Positions 13,469-24,485 of a DNA stretch of 64,000 nucleotides are shown in pieces (within the stretch, counting starts at the first letter, position 1; the number at the start of each line of letters is the position of its first letter). Made by a program: the position numbers and the translations under genes. The notes under the pieces were generated by a model. It worked only from the letters and a program-made list of their open reading frames with translations. It ran no database searches and had not been told where the DNA came from. Source of the DNA: Lepeophtheirus salmonis (Eukaryota; Arthropoda; Copepoda; Siphonostomatoida; Caligidae); contig NC_052137.2 in the NCBI RefSeq assembly GCF_016086655.4, positions 35,918,007 to 35,982,006 on the forward strand, in the 5' to 3' direction.

Positions 13469-13509
13469 TATATATACATACTAGACAATATGTCTAGTAT
13501 GTATATATA
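13469..13509. repeat. Perfect 19-bp inverted repeat, 3-bp loop
   Basis: The arms, with core catactagaca and tgtctagtatg extended by alternating TA, pair perfectly across ata. The arms end in TATATA, so the structure may have grown from a TA microsatellite, but the central CTAGACA part is not simple repeat. No gene is adjacent. Confidence 0.85.
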
Positions 13510-14080
13510 GAGGCAATCAACTTTTGTATGAATATGATATATTTTGCATTTTTTTAAAATTAACAGTTGAAAAAAACCCCAACGAATCATTAATATTTGA
13601 TTTTTATTATTAGAATTACCAACACAACGAAATACCAAAAATATGCTCATTAAGTGTCGTCGTTATTATTTTGTACATGTACATTTGCCTTGTTTTATTA
13701 CTTGCTTGCAAAAAGCAATGAATAGATAAAGAGCACATATCATGAATCATTACTTGAACAAAGCGTCTCATAAATGTCACACAAAAATCAACCGTTAGCA
13801 AAGTCTAGCTATATACTTAGTGAACGCAATTTTTTGGAACGTATTGTAAGAGCAATACATTATTAAAGTACTTTTTATACTAGATAAAAGTCTGGAAAAA
13901 TAGGTTAAGATATATTTGTTTATGTCTAGATGGAACATTGGTATGGAAAAAGCATCTAGGTCCCAAAACTTGCAAAACCATTAAATTATGATGGTATTCC
14001 CGTAGTTTTTAACAGAGAGGTTTTTATTATGGAACCAATCGACAGCTGTAACAAAAATAAGCCATGTTTGTTTCTATCTC

Positions 14081-14283
14081 ATGTCTCTAAGTGAGAAAAT
14101 GACGGAACAAAAAAGTCAATACGTGTGCTATCTCCTCTGCGCCAGTACACATGACGAAAAGGCTACAGAGAACGTTGGTATCTCCATGCAGACTGCCCGC
14201 AACATAATGAAATCCATTAAAGGTCCATACAGTTAAGAAGAGGCAACACTTAAATAGTAACATTATGACTGACTTCTGGCCTG
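14081..14283 (+). pseudogene. Mariner-like transposase remnant cut by a MITE
   Basis: A 51-codon frame beginning MSLSEKMTEQKSQYVCYLL and ending in a stop at 14234-14236 contains ISMQTARNIMKSIK, which reads like the recognition helix of a transposase helix-turn-helix domain. About 20 codons downstream the sequence gactgacttctggcct encodes TDFWP, the start of the FWP(K)xxWPPSSPDLNP catalytic block of mariner-like transposases. The reading then breaks into the family M MITE at 14284. The arrangement (N-terminal DNA-binding part joined closely to the C-terminal catalytic block, centre missing) matches the deleted elements elsewhere in the window. No terminal repeats were located. It is inactive; the assignment rests on two short motifs. 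Confidence 0.5.
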
Positions 14284-14416
14284 TAGGGGCGTTCGCAGGA
14301 TTTTTAAAATATTTTAAAAAAAAGTTTCAAAATATTAAATTTTTTTGAAATTTTTTCCAAAATCCTTTATTGGAGAGGGGAGGGGTCCTCCAGCTTACAA
14401 TCTGCGGATGCCCCTG
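14284..14416 (+). mobile_element. MITE family M, copy 1
   Basis: About 133 bp with inverted ends: left aggggcgttcgcaggatt, right aatctgcggatgcccctg. The interior is A/T-rich with the word gaaattttttccaaaa that recurs in other M copies. The subterminal block ggaggggtcctccagctt matches the G-rich end of the copy at 38921. It interrupts the mariner remnant just upstream. It is non-coding. Confidence 0.75.
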
Positions 14417-17139
14417 ATGTATGTATATGATGTATTTATTTTGGTATAGATACCTACACATAAATTATTATAATTCGTGATGTGTTGTGAAAGTTTCTAT
14501 GTAATTATTCATATTTTCTATATATGTAGGAATACTGTACACATTGTTATACCCAAGTAAATTCTATTAAATGTACCTACATATATACATATGTATATTT
14601 TTAATATTTTTTTTTTCCTTTAGAAAACCGTATTTGTATAATATTTTGTAATATTTTTTTCATCTACCAAAAAATAAAATATTATATATAATAATAGAAA
14701 CTCATCTTTACCATGTCCCCATGCCCAATATATGTACATATATGTAGATATGTGTATTATCTAAATCCACATTAATTTCAGTCAATTAAAAAATATACAA
14801 TGAGATCCGTGCTTATTTGAGTAGAATTAATCAAAGATTCGTTCTTTTTTTCTCTAAGGAAATGATTTGATAAAATTATGAGGATAAATAAATAAACACT
14901 TCTAAAGAGAAAGTCTAAACAAGATACTTTTATGTCCTTATTTGTACAAATGAAAATATTTAACTATATACATAGTAGTGATTTGTGGGTTTGGATTTGA
15001 TTAGAACCCACATGTCCCACATTTTTTGAACTATGCAACATGTTATCTAAATTGACTACTATCACAAATTGGAAAAAAACAAAAATGTAAAACTTCATTA
15101 TTTCTAGCAATTTATACTTATTAAATATTTTTATATTCAATGTACGTGGCCGCTAAAAGGTATTAAAGCAAGTTTTATATATCAGAAAAGTTAAGATAAA
15201 TAATGATAGTATACTTTAAGTATTATTTTACACAGTTTTAAAAATTATATCAGATATATGACGTCACACAATTGTTCATACACTAAACTCTGGTATTTTA
15301 ATATCCCGTGTTTTTTTGTTTATCTTTAAATAACTTTTCACTGATATATTTGTTAGGGGCAATTATATTATACAAAAAGAAGCAAAATTTAATTTATAAA
15401 ATATATTACTTTATATTTTAATACGATTAATTGAAAAAATATTTAGATTATTGCGGTTTTAATAAAGTTTTAAAAATGTTGTCATTTCCAGAAGAAATCT
15501 GGTTCCAATTTAAGCTCTTTAGCATAAGTATCCGAAGATTTATTTGCGTCCGAAATTGAATAGAAAAAATAATTATTTGTGAATTAAAAATTGAAGATAT
15601 GAACGGACTTTTATAAATCAAACGAATAAACTAAAGCTAAAAACAAGCTAAACTTCAGTTAATTTAATTTGATAAAATATTCTGGTAAAACTTTTTTGGA
15701 CAATATTTATTTTTGATGTCAAACACACGTTCCTCACTATTCTAACGCATCATAACAACTGCCTGTATTTCCAAGACAACTTTAGAATTGAGCCTCTAGA
15801 ATAAAACCATGTTCACTTCGTTACGATTTCTACAGTCTGATTGCCCCACATTATAAAAAAGGCCCTTATGTTGCTACACACTGTAAATTTATCTGTTTAT
15901 TTCATTAAATTGACTATTACCTTTTGAGCTCACAATTTAATATATTTCAAGATGAAAGTACATTCAAAAGTTTTTTATGTGTAGCGTAACGTTTTTTAGT
16001 TGAACTTTTTATCCTCCCACCAATTTATATAAAACATGCCCAGAAATGGCAGATCCCACCGTTTTCATCCTTTACGTTCAATGTGAGTTTCCAAAAAAGG
16101 TCATCACATCATATTCAAATGTTACTTCTGCTATGATTGAAAAAAATGAGTGCGATGTGCAGCATAGAAACATGTAAAAGCCTGACTTCCTACTGCATTG
16201 TAAAAGGCTTAAGGGCCCTATAATGGAATATTTATGTTTTGTAAAAGAGGCTTATGACATCTATTGTGAACGCCTAAATTACATATATAAATAATATTGT
16301 TGTGAGAACAACTTCTCCCCATATCATTTATATATATATTTATCAATATATACACTTATACGTGTACACGCACTATAGATGTTAAGAAATATGGCATCAA
16401 AAGTGTAAAACACTTAACTATTAAGTTATGAACGAAGGGATTTTTATTTGAAGTGCGGCTCGAAATACACAGTCTGACCTGACTCGCAGGGTATTCGTGA
16501 GTCTTTGTGCTTAGAGTCAACCTGTGCATCACTACTTTACGCGTATGTAAGCATCCAAAATGAACACATAATATTGAGCTATTCCTTTGTGGTCCATTTA
16601 TTAATGTGAAATTAATTTCTATCCTCCAGAAAATATATATTAAAAATTATGTAAATTGTTGATAAAAACATGAGAGGGGGAAAAACAAGATTGTTTACGA
16701 TCTTCATCGTTTAAAGGAGAAGACCTGAAAACACATTTGTATCTATGTATATAAATATACAGTATACATATATGGAGACTATGAATAGATCAGAGAAACA
16801 AACATGTTTTTCCAACTTTTCTCTTTTTGATGATTCTTTCATTATTTTGGTTATTATTATTTGCATTTTACCAAAAAACTGATGGAAAAGACGAAAGAAA
16901 ATGAAAAGGCGATGGGCACTACTTACATAGGTACATAAAAAAATTCTGATAAACATTATTATATAACCCTGCTTAATTATATGAGTAGAGTTATAATCAG
17001 TATGACCTGTTTCTATGCAAAAAATACTCCGATAATGAACATGATAATTCTGACAATTTGAAGAAAGTTTGGGAGGAGAACAGCTTACTTTTCATAACGT
17101 TTTTATTACATTATTTGAAGCAAATGTGAATGAACGAGG
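14417..17139. other. AT-rich non-coding stretch
   Basis: Nothing specific is seen apart from TA-rich simple sequence and short A/T-driven open frames. Confidence 0.5.
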
Positions 17140-17240
17140 AAGAAAGCACAAATCACATTCTGTATCTAGTACAGAAATTGACAGGAAATACTCCGATGTT
17201 AATCCTCCATACTACTCAGAGAGTACAAAAGAACAATGCA
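17140..17240 (+). repeat. Dispersed repeat R, copy 1
   Basis: Words in order: cacaaatcac, ctgtat, gacagga, gatgttaatcctcc, tactactcagag, tacaaaag. The same order is found at 17440-17530 and, in part, at 50855 and 53665. It lies in an open frame (17069-17302) that I cannot relate to any protein. Class unknown. Confidence 0.55.
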
Positions 17241-17439
17241 GCCCAATGAAAATTATTCTCTTGAACTCGATGTGTGTAGGTACGATCCCCGATCGTTCCT
17301 AGAGAAGGAACTATACTTAATGGATATGGACTTCATTGACAATTCCCAAGTTAAATGGAACAATTGTACTACAATAATGTTTACTAGTATTTAATAAGTG
17401 CAATCAATTAAAGGAACCTAAATAAAGAAAAAAAACAAC

Positions 17440-17530
17440 AACACACAAACCCCAATCTGTATTTAGCAATGATATAGACAGGAATGACCCCAATGTCAAT
17501 TCTCAATTCTACTCCGTGTACAAAAAACTT
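17440..17530 (+). repeat. Dispersed repeat R, copy 2
   Basis: Direct copy of the 17140 unit about 300 bp downstream: cacaaacccc, ctgtat, gacagga, aatgtcaattctc, ttctactccg, tacaaaaaac. It ends just before the stop codon of the minus-strand frame at 17537. Confidence 0.55.
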
Positions 17531-17536
17531 CCACAT

Positions 17537-17824
17537 TTAACTTCCAGAAAAAACATAAATGTTCATGCCGGAATCATTGGGGCCATTGGTCCCCACTTTT
17601 TTAGAATACGTGTAATAGTTATATAATGTGATGTTACCATTTAATAATTCCTCCAGTATCACTGATAGTGTTACTCTTTGTAATTCATGAGCCCACGACC
17701 CCAGATCAGGAAACCCTGAAATGAAATTCATTTCAGTGTTCTCCTTCTCAAGAATTAAAAAATAGTGATTGTATTCTTGGAGGGAAAAACTCACTGTTGC
17801 AATTACAAAAATAATCGCATTCAT
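17537..17824 (-). CDS. Possible small secreted-type protein or first exon (unrecognised)
   Basis: I do not recognise this frame. It is a 95-residue open frame whose ATG lies at 17822-17824. It begins MNAIIFVIATVSFS, a short hydrophobic run that would fit a signal peptide or signal anchor. A mixed-composition segment follows (ISGFPDLGSWAHELQRVT) that is less A/T-driven than other frames nearby, with possible N-glycosylation at NIT. A pyrimidine-rich tract ending in ttttag lies about 25 bases upstream on the minus strand and could be a splice acceptor, in which case this is part of a larger gene. No clear splice donor is seen near the end. It may be a chance frame or a fragment of a lost gene. 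Confidence 0.25.
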   Translation of the reverse strand: MNAIIFVIATVSFSLQEYNHYFLILEKENTEMNFISGFPDLGSWAHELQRVTLSVILEELLNGNITLYNYYTYSKKVGTNGPNDSGMNIYVFSGS

Positions 17825-20800
17825 TTTGAACATATTTTCTACAACTCTATCTAAAAGAGCAACATGACTTCGCCACAACTCTCATTATTATTATTATCTA
17901 AATACGCATAAAAGTTTCATATTAACAATAATATAACAATGACTATTTACTGCTATGCAGAATATAAATCGTTAATTTTACCTGTGAGATAAAAACTGTT
18001 TCCGCTAGAATTATTGCTTTTCATATTATTATTGTATCTATTTCTTTCTTGGATATATAACGTATGTATATATGTACCAACATACAAATTACTTTATAAA
18101 TATTAAATGTATACATAATTTCCTTACATATGTGTACAGATTCTGTGGTGAGTAAACAAAATAAAAATCTTAAAAATTAATTAAGAAATATCCAATTTAT
18201 TTTTTTATCATAGACATACTTTGCTCAGCTATAATCTTAACATTCAAATTTCGGGAATGAGTCGAGATACTCAAGAATGTTAATCATAGTCTATATGAGG
18301 GTTTTGCCAAACACTGGATCTCAAAAAACCTTCAAAATTTCATTTATTTATTATATCACTCGAAAGATATTTTATTTTTTAAAGGTACTATAAAATGCAC
18401 CTGTGTTCCTTTCATAAAAAGGGCAAAATCATATTTATTTCATAAATAAATCATTCACGTAATTAAAGATTAAGACAGATAAAATATAAGTTAATGTGCA
18501 AAAATGTCGTAATAAAAGAAAGGTTCGGTATCCCTAGTTGAAAGCATTTATTTGGAGTGTAAAATTTAATTTAATCACCTATATTGCCCTTCGAATCAAA
18601 TAAATATTTTTTAAATTACAACTTAATAGTGACGCTGAATATTGCCCCTTTAAATGTAATTTGCAGACCCTCCAAAGGATAAATCATAATGATTTAATAG
18701 TAGTAATCTACGATAATTCGTCAATGAATACAAAAATAAGCTGGACTTCAGAAAAATCTTTATAGCTTTCTTTTGTGTTGATGGGCAACATATGTAAGTT
18801 GTACATATATCATTAGATCTGTAATGCCCATTGAGGGTGGTCCTTCTTTAACCAAATATAAGTATATAGCTATATACATATATAGCTAATTGGACGTCTT
18901 AAATAATGAAATTTGATAAAATATTTGCAAAAAATTATTTTAAAAGATAAAAAATGATTTCTTTCATTTCCATTCCAATGAAATATGTACTTTCTCGTTC
19001 GTTCCCACCAATTTTGCAACAGACAACGAAACATTTATCGATTCATTATTTTAAAAATATACAAGTTCTAATAACAAGTCGTAGAATATACAACAAAAGC
19101 TTCATAAATAATATGGAATATTTGGTTAAATGGCTTTAGAAATTAGGGAATTGACCTTTTTGCACAAATTTTCTTCCGTCAATCTTCATCTATAAATTAA
19201 TTGAAGGGCCTTATTCCTACATATAGTACCCATAAATAATGCAGAATGAAGAGTTGCTTTGAAGGGAAAGTCAATATTATATACTTGCTACAATGTTCGT
19301 ATAAAAGTTGAAGGAAAATAAAAGATTTTAATCATAATAAAATGTAATTATTATGAATATTACCTGATCATAAATATGCCAATAGAGCGATTCTAATTCA
19401 CCCTTTACCTCAATAAGTATGTATATGTATACAATATTATTACATATGTTTTTGCATAAATGCCTTGAGGGAAGTACTTGCCATACTTAATGATTATAAA
19501 CTCAATCTTGAACTTAAAAATACTCAAGAAATCTACCTTGAGATCATTGCTTCCTTCATTTCCAATATAGGGCGTAGTGAAGCTTCAAAGTCTAATTAAA
19601 AAGTAATTAAAGAGAGAAACGATCATAAACTCACCTATAAATGTGTTACAACCTTTTTTGCCAACACTTGACACACTAAGGTGTGCATAAGTGGATGACG
19701 TTAGTCAAATGTTTAACCTGCAGCAGTTGAAAAGGGATTTCAAAGCATATGCAAGTACCAAAAGATTTTATTCTGTTACTTAATATTTTATATACATTTA
19801 CAAAAAAGTATTTAGTAGAATGACGATGATCAACGATTAGACTTGCAAATTTCTCCCTCCATAGAACAAATCTAACAAAGATAATAATATCTGCTTCTTC
19901 TGTAAGACCTCTGTAAAAGCCTAATTTCATCAACTCTACAATTGTCAAAATGGTTGCTAATGTCATACCAGAAAGGTATGGAAAGAAACTATCGTCCACA
20001 AACTGGCTTGTTGTGCACTTTATAGCAAAAAAAAAAAGTCGAATTCAAAGTGGAGGCAACACTTGTGCAAATTCTTTAGGTAATTTACACCTGCAGATCT
20101 AAAGAAATCACCATTATAATTGGATGGAGACGATGTTTTTGCCTTTTATATATTTTACAGAGTTTGACTAATTAATTTTAATTTGATACCATTGTACTGA
20201 TGTCTTTTTACAAGATAGGGAAATCAAAATTTAGCTAATTTTAAATTCAACTCTAACCATTTACAGCAATTCGTTGTTTGTTATACAAAATAATTATAAA
20301 TTATGTTACTCATTTTAAATATTTTTATAAAAGTTAATTTCATTATTTAAAATGTAGTCAGATGAATATATTTATTTAATAAAAAACCAACTATGTTTTT
20401 ACTTAAGTTTTACATAAAAAAATATTTGTATTGTTTTCTTTAATGATATGAGCACCTTAACGGAAGCTTCCAAACCATATGGTAAATGAATACAATTTAA
20501 AAAAATAAGGAAAAATAAGTGTATTTTCAATGCATAACGTATAATCATAAAAATGAATTGTTTGCCTGGGTTTGCAAACAAATTATAATTATACTTGTTC
20601 AGATAGATAACATTATGCACCGGGATCTTTGTACAATATATTTTATCCTAAATACCATTATAACAGCCACCAATTCAAAGCAATGCAAAAAAAAAAAAAA
20701 TTAAATTAATTAATACATCTATATTTCGATAACATCAAAGAGACGTCCATTTTTTGCTAATTCATTCTGATTGCCAAAAGTACACATATACACAGGTGGA

Positions 20801-22925
20801 TGAAAATAATAAATTCTAATTAGAGGCATATACAAAGAGTTAGTCAAAAGGAGCTTGATTTATGGATCTGGAAAGACAAAAAAAAATCTTATAAATTTGT
20901 CAAAGGAGAAAATATTGAGGAAGAAACGATTTTCTAACTGATTAAAAACAACAGTGCAAAAAGATAAATCTCAAGAAGAGAAAACATGCACAAGTCATAA
21001 CAAATAAATATATATAAATTTGCAAATACTCTGTATGTAGATACATTTACTAAGGCGATATTGCATGCTATGTGAATATTTAATGCCAAAATTTATGAGC
21101 CATATCTTTGTGTTGCTGCTCTGGAATGAAAACGAAGTAAGCAATTGGATTCTTTGCAAAAAAATATAACAACTTTAGGATCGTATATTATTTTTATTCA
21201 TTTATCATCGAAGTAGACGTGTATATGTATAGCAATTCGTTGGAAGCGAGGTGAGAAGGAGGGTTGTTCTTAAATTTTTGTTGAAATTGAATTTATGAGT
21301 CTTGCAACGAAGAAGAACGAGCAAGTGTGGTAGACAGGTTGATCGAATCTAATTGATGGAGCTATAACTCAAGAAGAAATATAGAAACGTCTAGAACGGA
21401 AATATTTTCTTTCATTGTATGTACTCGTGTGTCGGTGAAGTATGGTGTTCCTTTGCGAATTAATTAATAAGTAAACATATGATTTTAGATAGTAATCTTT
21501 TCAATGTACTTATGTATGACAATTATGTAATAGGTCCCATGCAGAGAGTAGATAGAATCATATTTCCTGCACAAACCCATAGCAAAACCAAAACTGTGAA
21601 GAGATAATAAATAAATATAGGTATAGATTGAGCCATTGACTTGAAATGGCGAAAGGGGTATGGTGTAAAAATTTTTAAGGTATAACGTCATATTTTTCTT
21701 TGGATATCGTACAATTATTTTAATTTGTATATGCTACAAACTAGCGAGTAAATGATGTATTTTAATATTAGAGAATCTTGAAATGATAGATATAATGCAG
21801 AAATTAAATCTGGACTCTATTACCACTTTCTACAAATGTATCTATAACGCAGACATAAAGTTTTGATCTACCGTTACTTAATTATGCCAAACTGTCTATA
21901 GTTTTTGTTTCCTTTGACTCCTTTATGTTATTTTATCTCTTATCTTCAAGCCTGTTAGCTCCAAAGACCTGGAATAATTGCACAGACTTTGTATTCCCGT
22001 ATTGATAAGGGGAATATAAAATTCAAAATTTTTTGAATAATTAAAAAAAACAATAATACAGTTGAAATGTATTTTGATTTTCAATATAATGAATATTGCA
22101 TTTAGCTATTATTTCTCTTCAACGATCCTTCCCCTTACTTAAGATTACCTACCTCTGCCTATATAATAATTTATATATTGCCACAAATATAGAGCATAAA
22201 TACCATGCACTAAGCACTCAAATCATCTTGTTAACAAGTTTCAATTAATATGTATGTACATAAAACGATTCATAGATTATATTCATAATTAAAATTAAAA
22301 CACTCTAAAGTATTGTAAACATAAAAACCTCCAGGAAATGCAAAGTCATGCATTTTTACATCAAAATGTGTAATTATCATTTCATTTCAGTTTTTATATT
22401 AGAGGCTATATTCCCAACGACAACAGCACCTTTGAACTGCCCGCTAATGACTGCCTCACAACTTCCCCTATATTCATAATTTTAAAATAAGAAAGATATT
22501 TTATGCATACATAGATGTAACTAATTTACTTATCCGTTGTCTTCATCTAAGAAATTATCCGACTCTCACAACTGTGTACATATGTATGTATTTGTTAAAA
22601 GGGTTATGTTCGTAAAGAGACTTGCTAATTAGTTGCACTTTCCAACAGATGATATTTTAAGGGGATGGTTGTTTTCAAAAAGTCAAATACTATAAACATA
22701 TAGAATATACTACTGCAGCAGGTAATGTTACTAAGTCTTGGACAATAGACCCCTTAAAAAAGATTTGAAAGTGAAGGAATATGATACTTTTTCACGATAA
22801 CAATAAAGGCTACATCACTTTTGATTATAAAGGAAAGACATTGTAGGTATCCATATATTATTTCATTCATCCTAATTACTCTTTGTAAAAAAAAAGTGAT
22901 GTTACTTCGTCTTGGGTTACGAAAA
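17825..22925. other. AT-rich non-coding stretch
   Basis: No supported gene. A 107-codon minus-strand open frame at 19676-19999 has non-random composition but no recognised domain and no ATG at its start. Poly(A)-type runs occur near 20025 and 20687. Nothing else specific is seen. Confidence 0.45.
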
Positions 22926-23160
22926 GTGGGAGAATATCAATTATACTCCTGTTGGAATATGGGTCATTAATTATATAATAAAAAGGTGTGATAATGAAGA
23001 AAATGCATGCAGAGAAGGCAGAGTGGGACATCAAAGTGTGAGTCTATTTATCTCATGAGGTCATGATAATTAAAATCTCCCAACTAATTTAATAAATATA
23101 CATAAACCATAAAAAGGTGAGATTCGAATCCATTGGGGCATGGGCCATTAAATGATATAG
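22926..23160 (+). repeat. Weak direct duplication
   Basis: ctcctgttggaatatgggtc at about 22947, with cattaattatata after it, is echoed at about 23120 by atccattggggcatgggcc followed by attaaatgatata. The word ataaaaaggtg occurs between them twice. The similarity is modest. A tRNA-like B-box (attcgaatcc) in the second unit has no matching A-box upstream. Confidence 0.3.
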
Positions 23161-23889
23161 ACTCGGCAGTCCCAGTAATGGATATTGTGGATATACAATT
23201 TAAGACTATAGAGCGTTTTCATGCAACGTTAGAATGGATGATGTCGGCCATTTTCTGGTACTAAACAACCAAGTCTTATAATAATGAAGACCCTTTTTTC
23301 ATTAAGATTAAGGAAAATGGAGGCTATCAACATGAGACCAAAAAAGTAAAAGGACATGACTCTTACTTCCTTTTTAAAATGTTGTACATTTTTATTTTTA
23401 TATTGTAGATAAAAACTAACTATTGCAATGGACATACTAAGATTTTTACTCATATTATCCTACCTTTCGCGTACCTAATTGATCAAAAAACAAATTGTAC
23501 ACGTTTCAACATTACTTTGATTTAATTCAAGTATCAATGTTTATCATTTGGCTGAAGTTGTATCCTTTTTAAAGTATTTGATGGAGTTTAATCAAAATTT
23601 ATTGAAAATTTGTTCATTTTACGTCATAAAAATATCAAATTTGAGCCTCCTAAGATGGCATTTCTTTCAATTATGATACAATTTATGACGTCAGTGAAAA
23701 ATGTTCTATATATACATAAGTAATACTTACATCCATTCTATTCTTTTCGCCTAAAAATAGAAGATACAAGCGTCTTCTAATGAATAATGAAACATGGACA
23801 GTGGTCACTATAACATAAAAATGACCTATATTGTACAAAATTGATGTGTAGTAGGTCCTATAACTAATCATTCAGATGGTAGTTGAAAC

Positions 23890-24485
23890 CAGAGCCGCGA
23901 AGTTGGAGGCAGGGGTTGGGACATTTGAACCAACTCCGGCTACAAAATTATTAAAATGTATGTAAATAAAACTTATTTATAGTCGAAGGGTTATATTGAG
24001 AGTAAAATTTATCTATTAAATTTGAAAGTTGAAACTCATTTATAAGTTTATTTTACAAATTTCAAATCTTTTCTATACGTGGTCTATGGTTTATACAATA
24101 ACAAATTGTCTAAGTCTAAATTATTATGTTGGGTAGGGCGTAACTACTCATGAGCGTAAAGTGTAATGTTACAGTGAGAGGTTGTGTGTATTTCTTGTTC
24201 TTCGGTTACGAGTGCAAAAATTATTTTCAGATAGTACTTATGAATTAACCAGCATTAAATATAAGCCCGATAATTTTAGATCCATTTCATTTCATTACTC
24301 GTTCATCACGTTAAATATTTTAAATTAAAAGTATTTTTTATTTACTACATATTGCTATAAATTAAATCTATATTTATAGTTTCTAGACTTAAATGACTCA
24401 ATAGTACTTGAATAGGCTATAAAATATATTATTGTAAAATTGTATGTTGTATTGGGACATTTTATGTACCGACTCCAGAGCCCTG
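23890..24485 (+). mobile_element. hAT-like non-autonomous element
   Basis: About 596 bp bounded by inverted ends: left cagagccgcgaagttgg and, read inward from the right, cagggctctggagtcgg. Ends of the form CAGGGCTCTGGAGTCGG are typical of hAT-superfamily elements. Flanking octamers gttgaaac (23882-23889) and gttaaaat (24486-24493) match at 6 of 8 positions, consistent with the 8-bp target duplication made by hAT transposases. The interior has no transposase reading frame, so it would depend on an enzyme encoded elsewhere. It is old, judging by the diverged ends. Confidence 0.7.

Noticed and set aside
19676..19999. 107-codon minus-strand frame with VDDSFF at its start, reminiscent of a reverse-transcriptase YVDD box
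   Set aside because: No other reverse-transcriptase block could be found around it, the frame opens without ATG, and the resemblance is four residues only.
23105..23125. tRNA-like B-box (attcgaatcc)
   Set aside because: No A-box at the required distance and no cloverleaf pairing could be drawn, so neither a tRNA nor a tRNA-derived SINE is supported.
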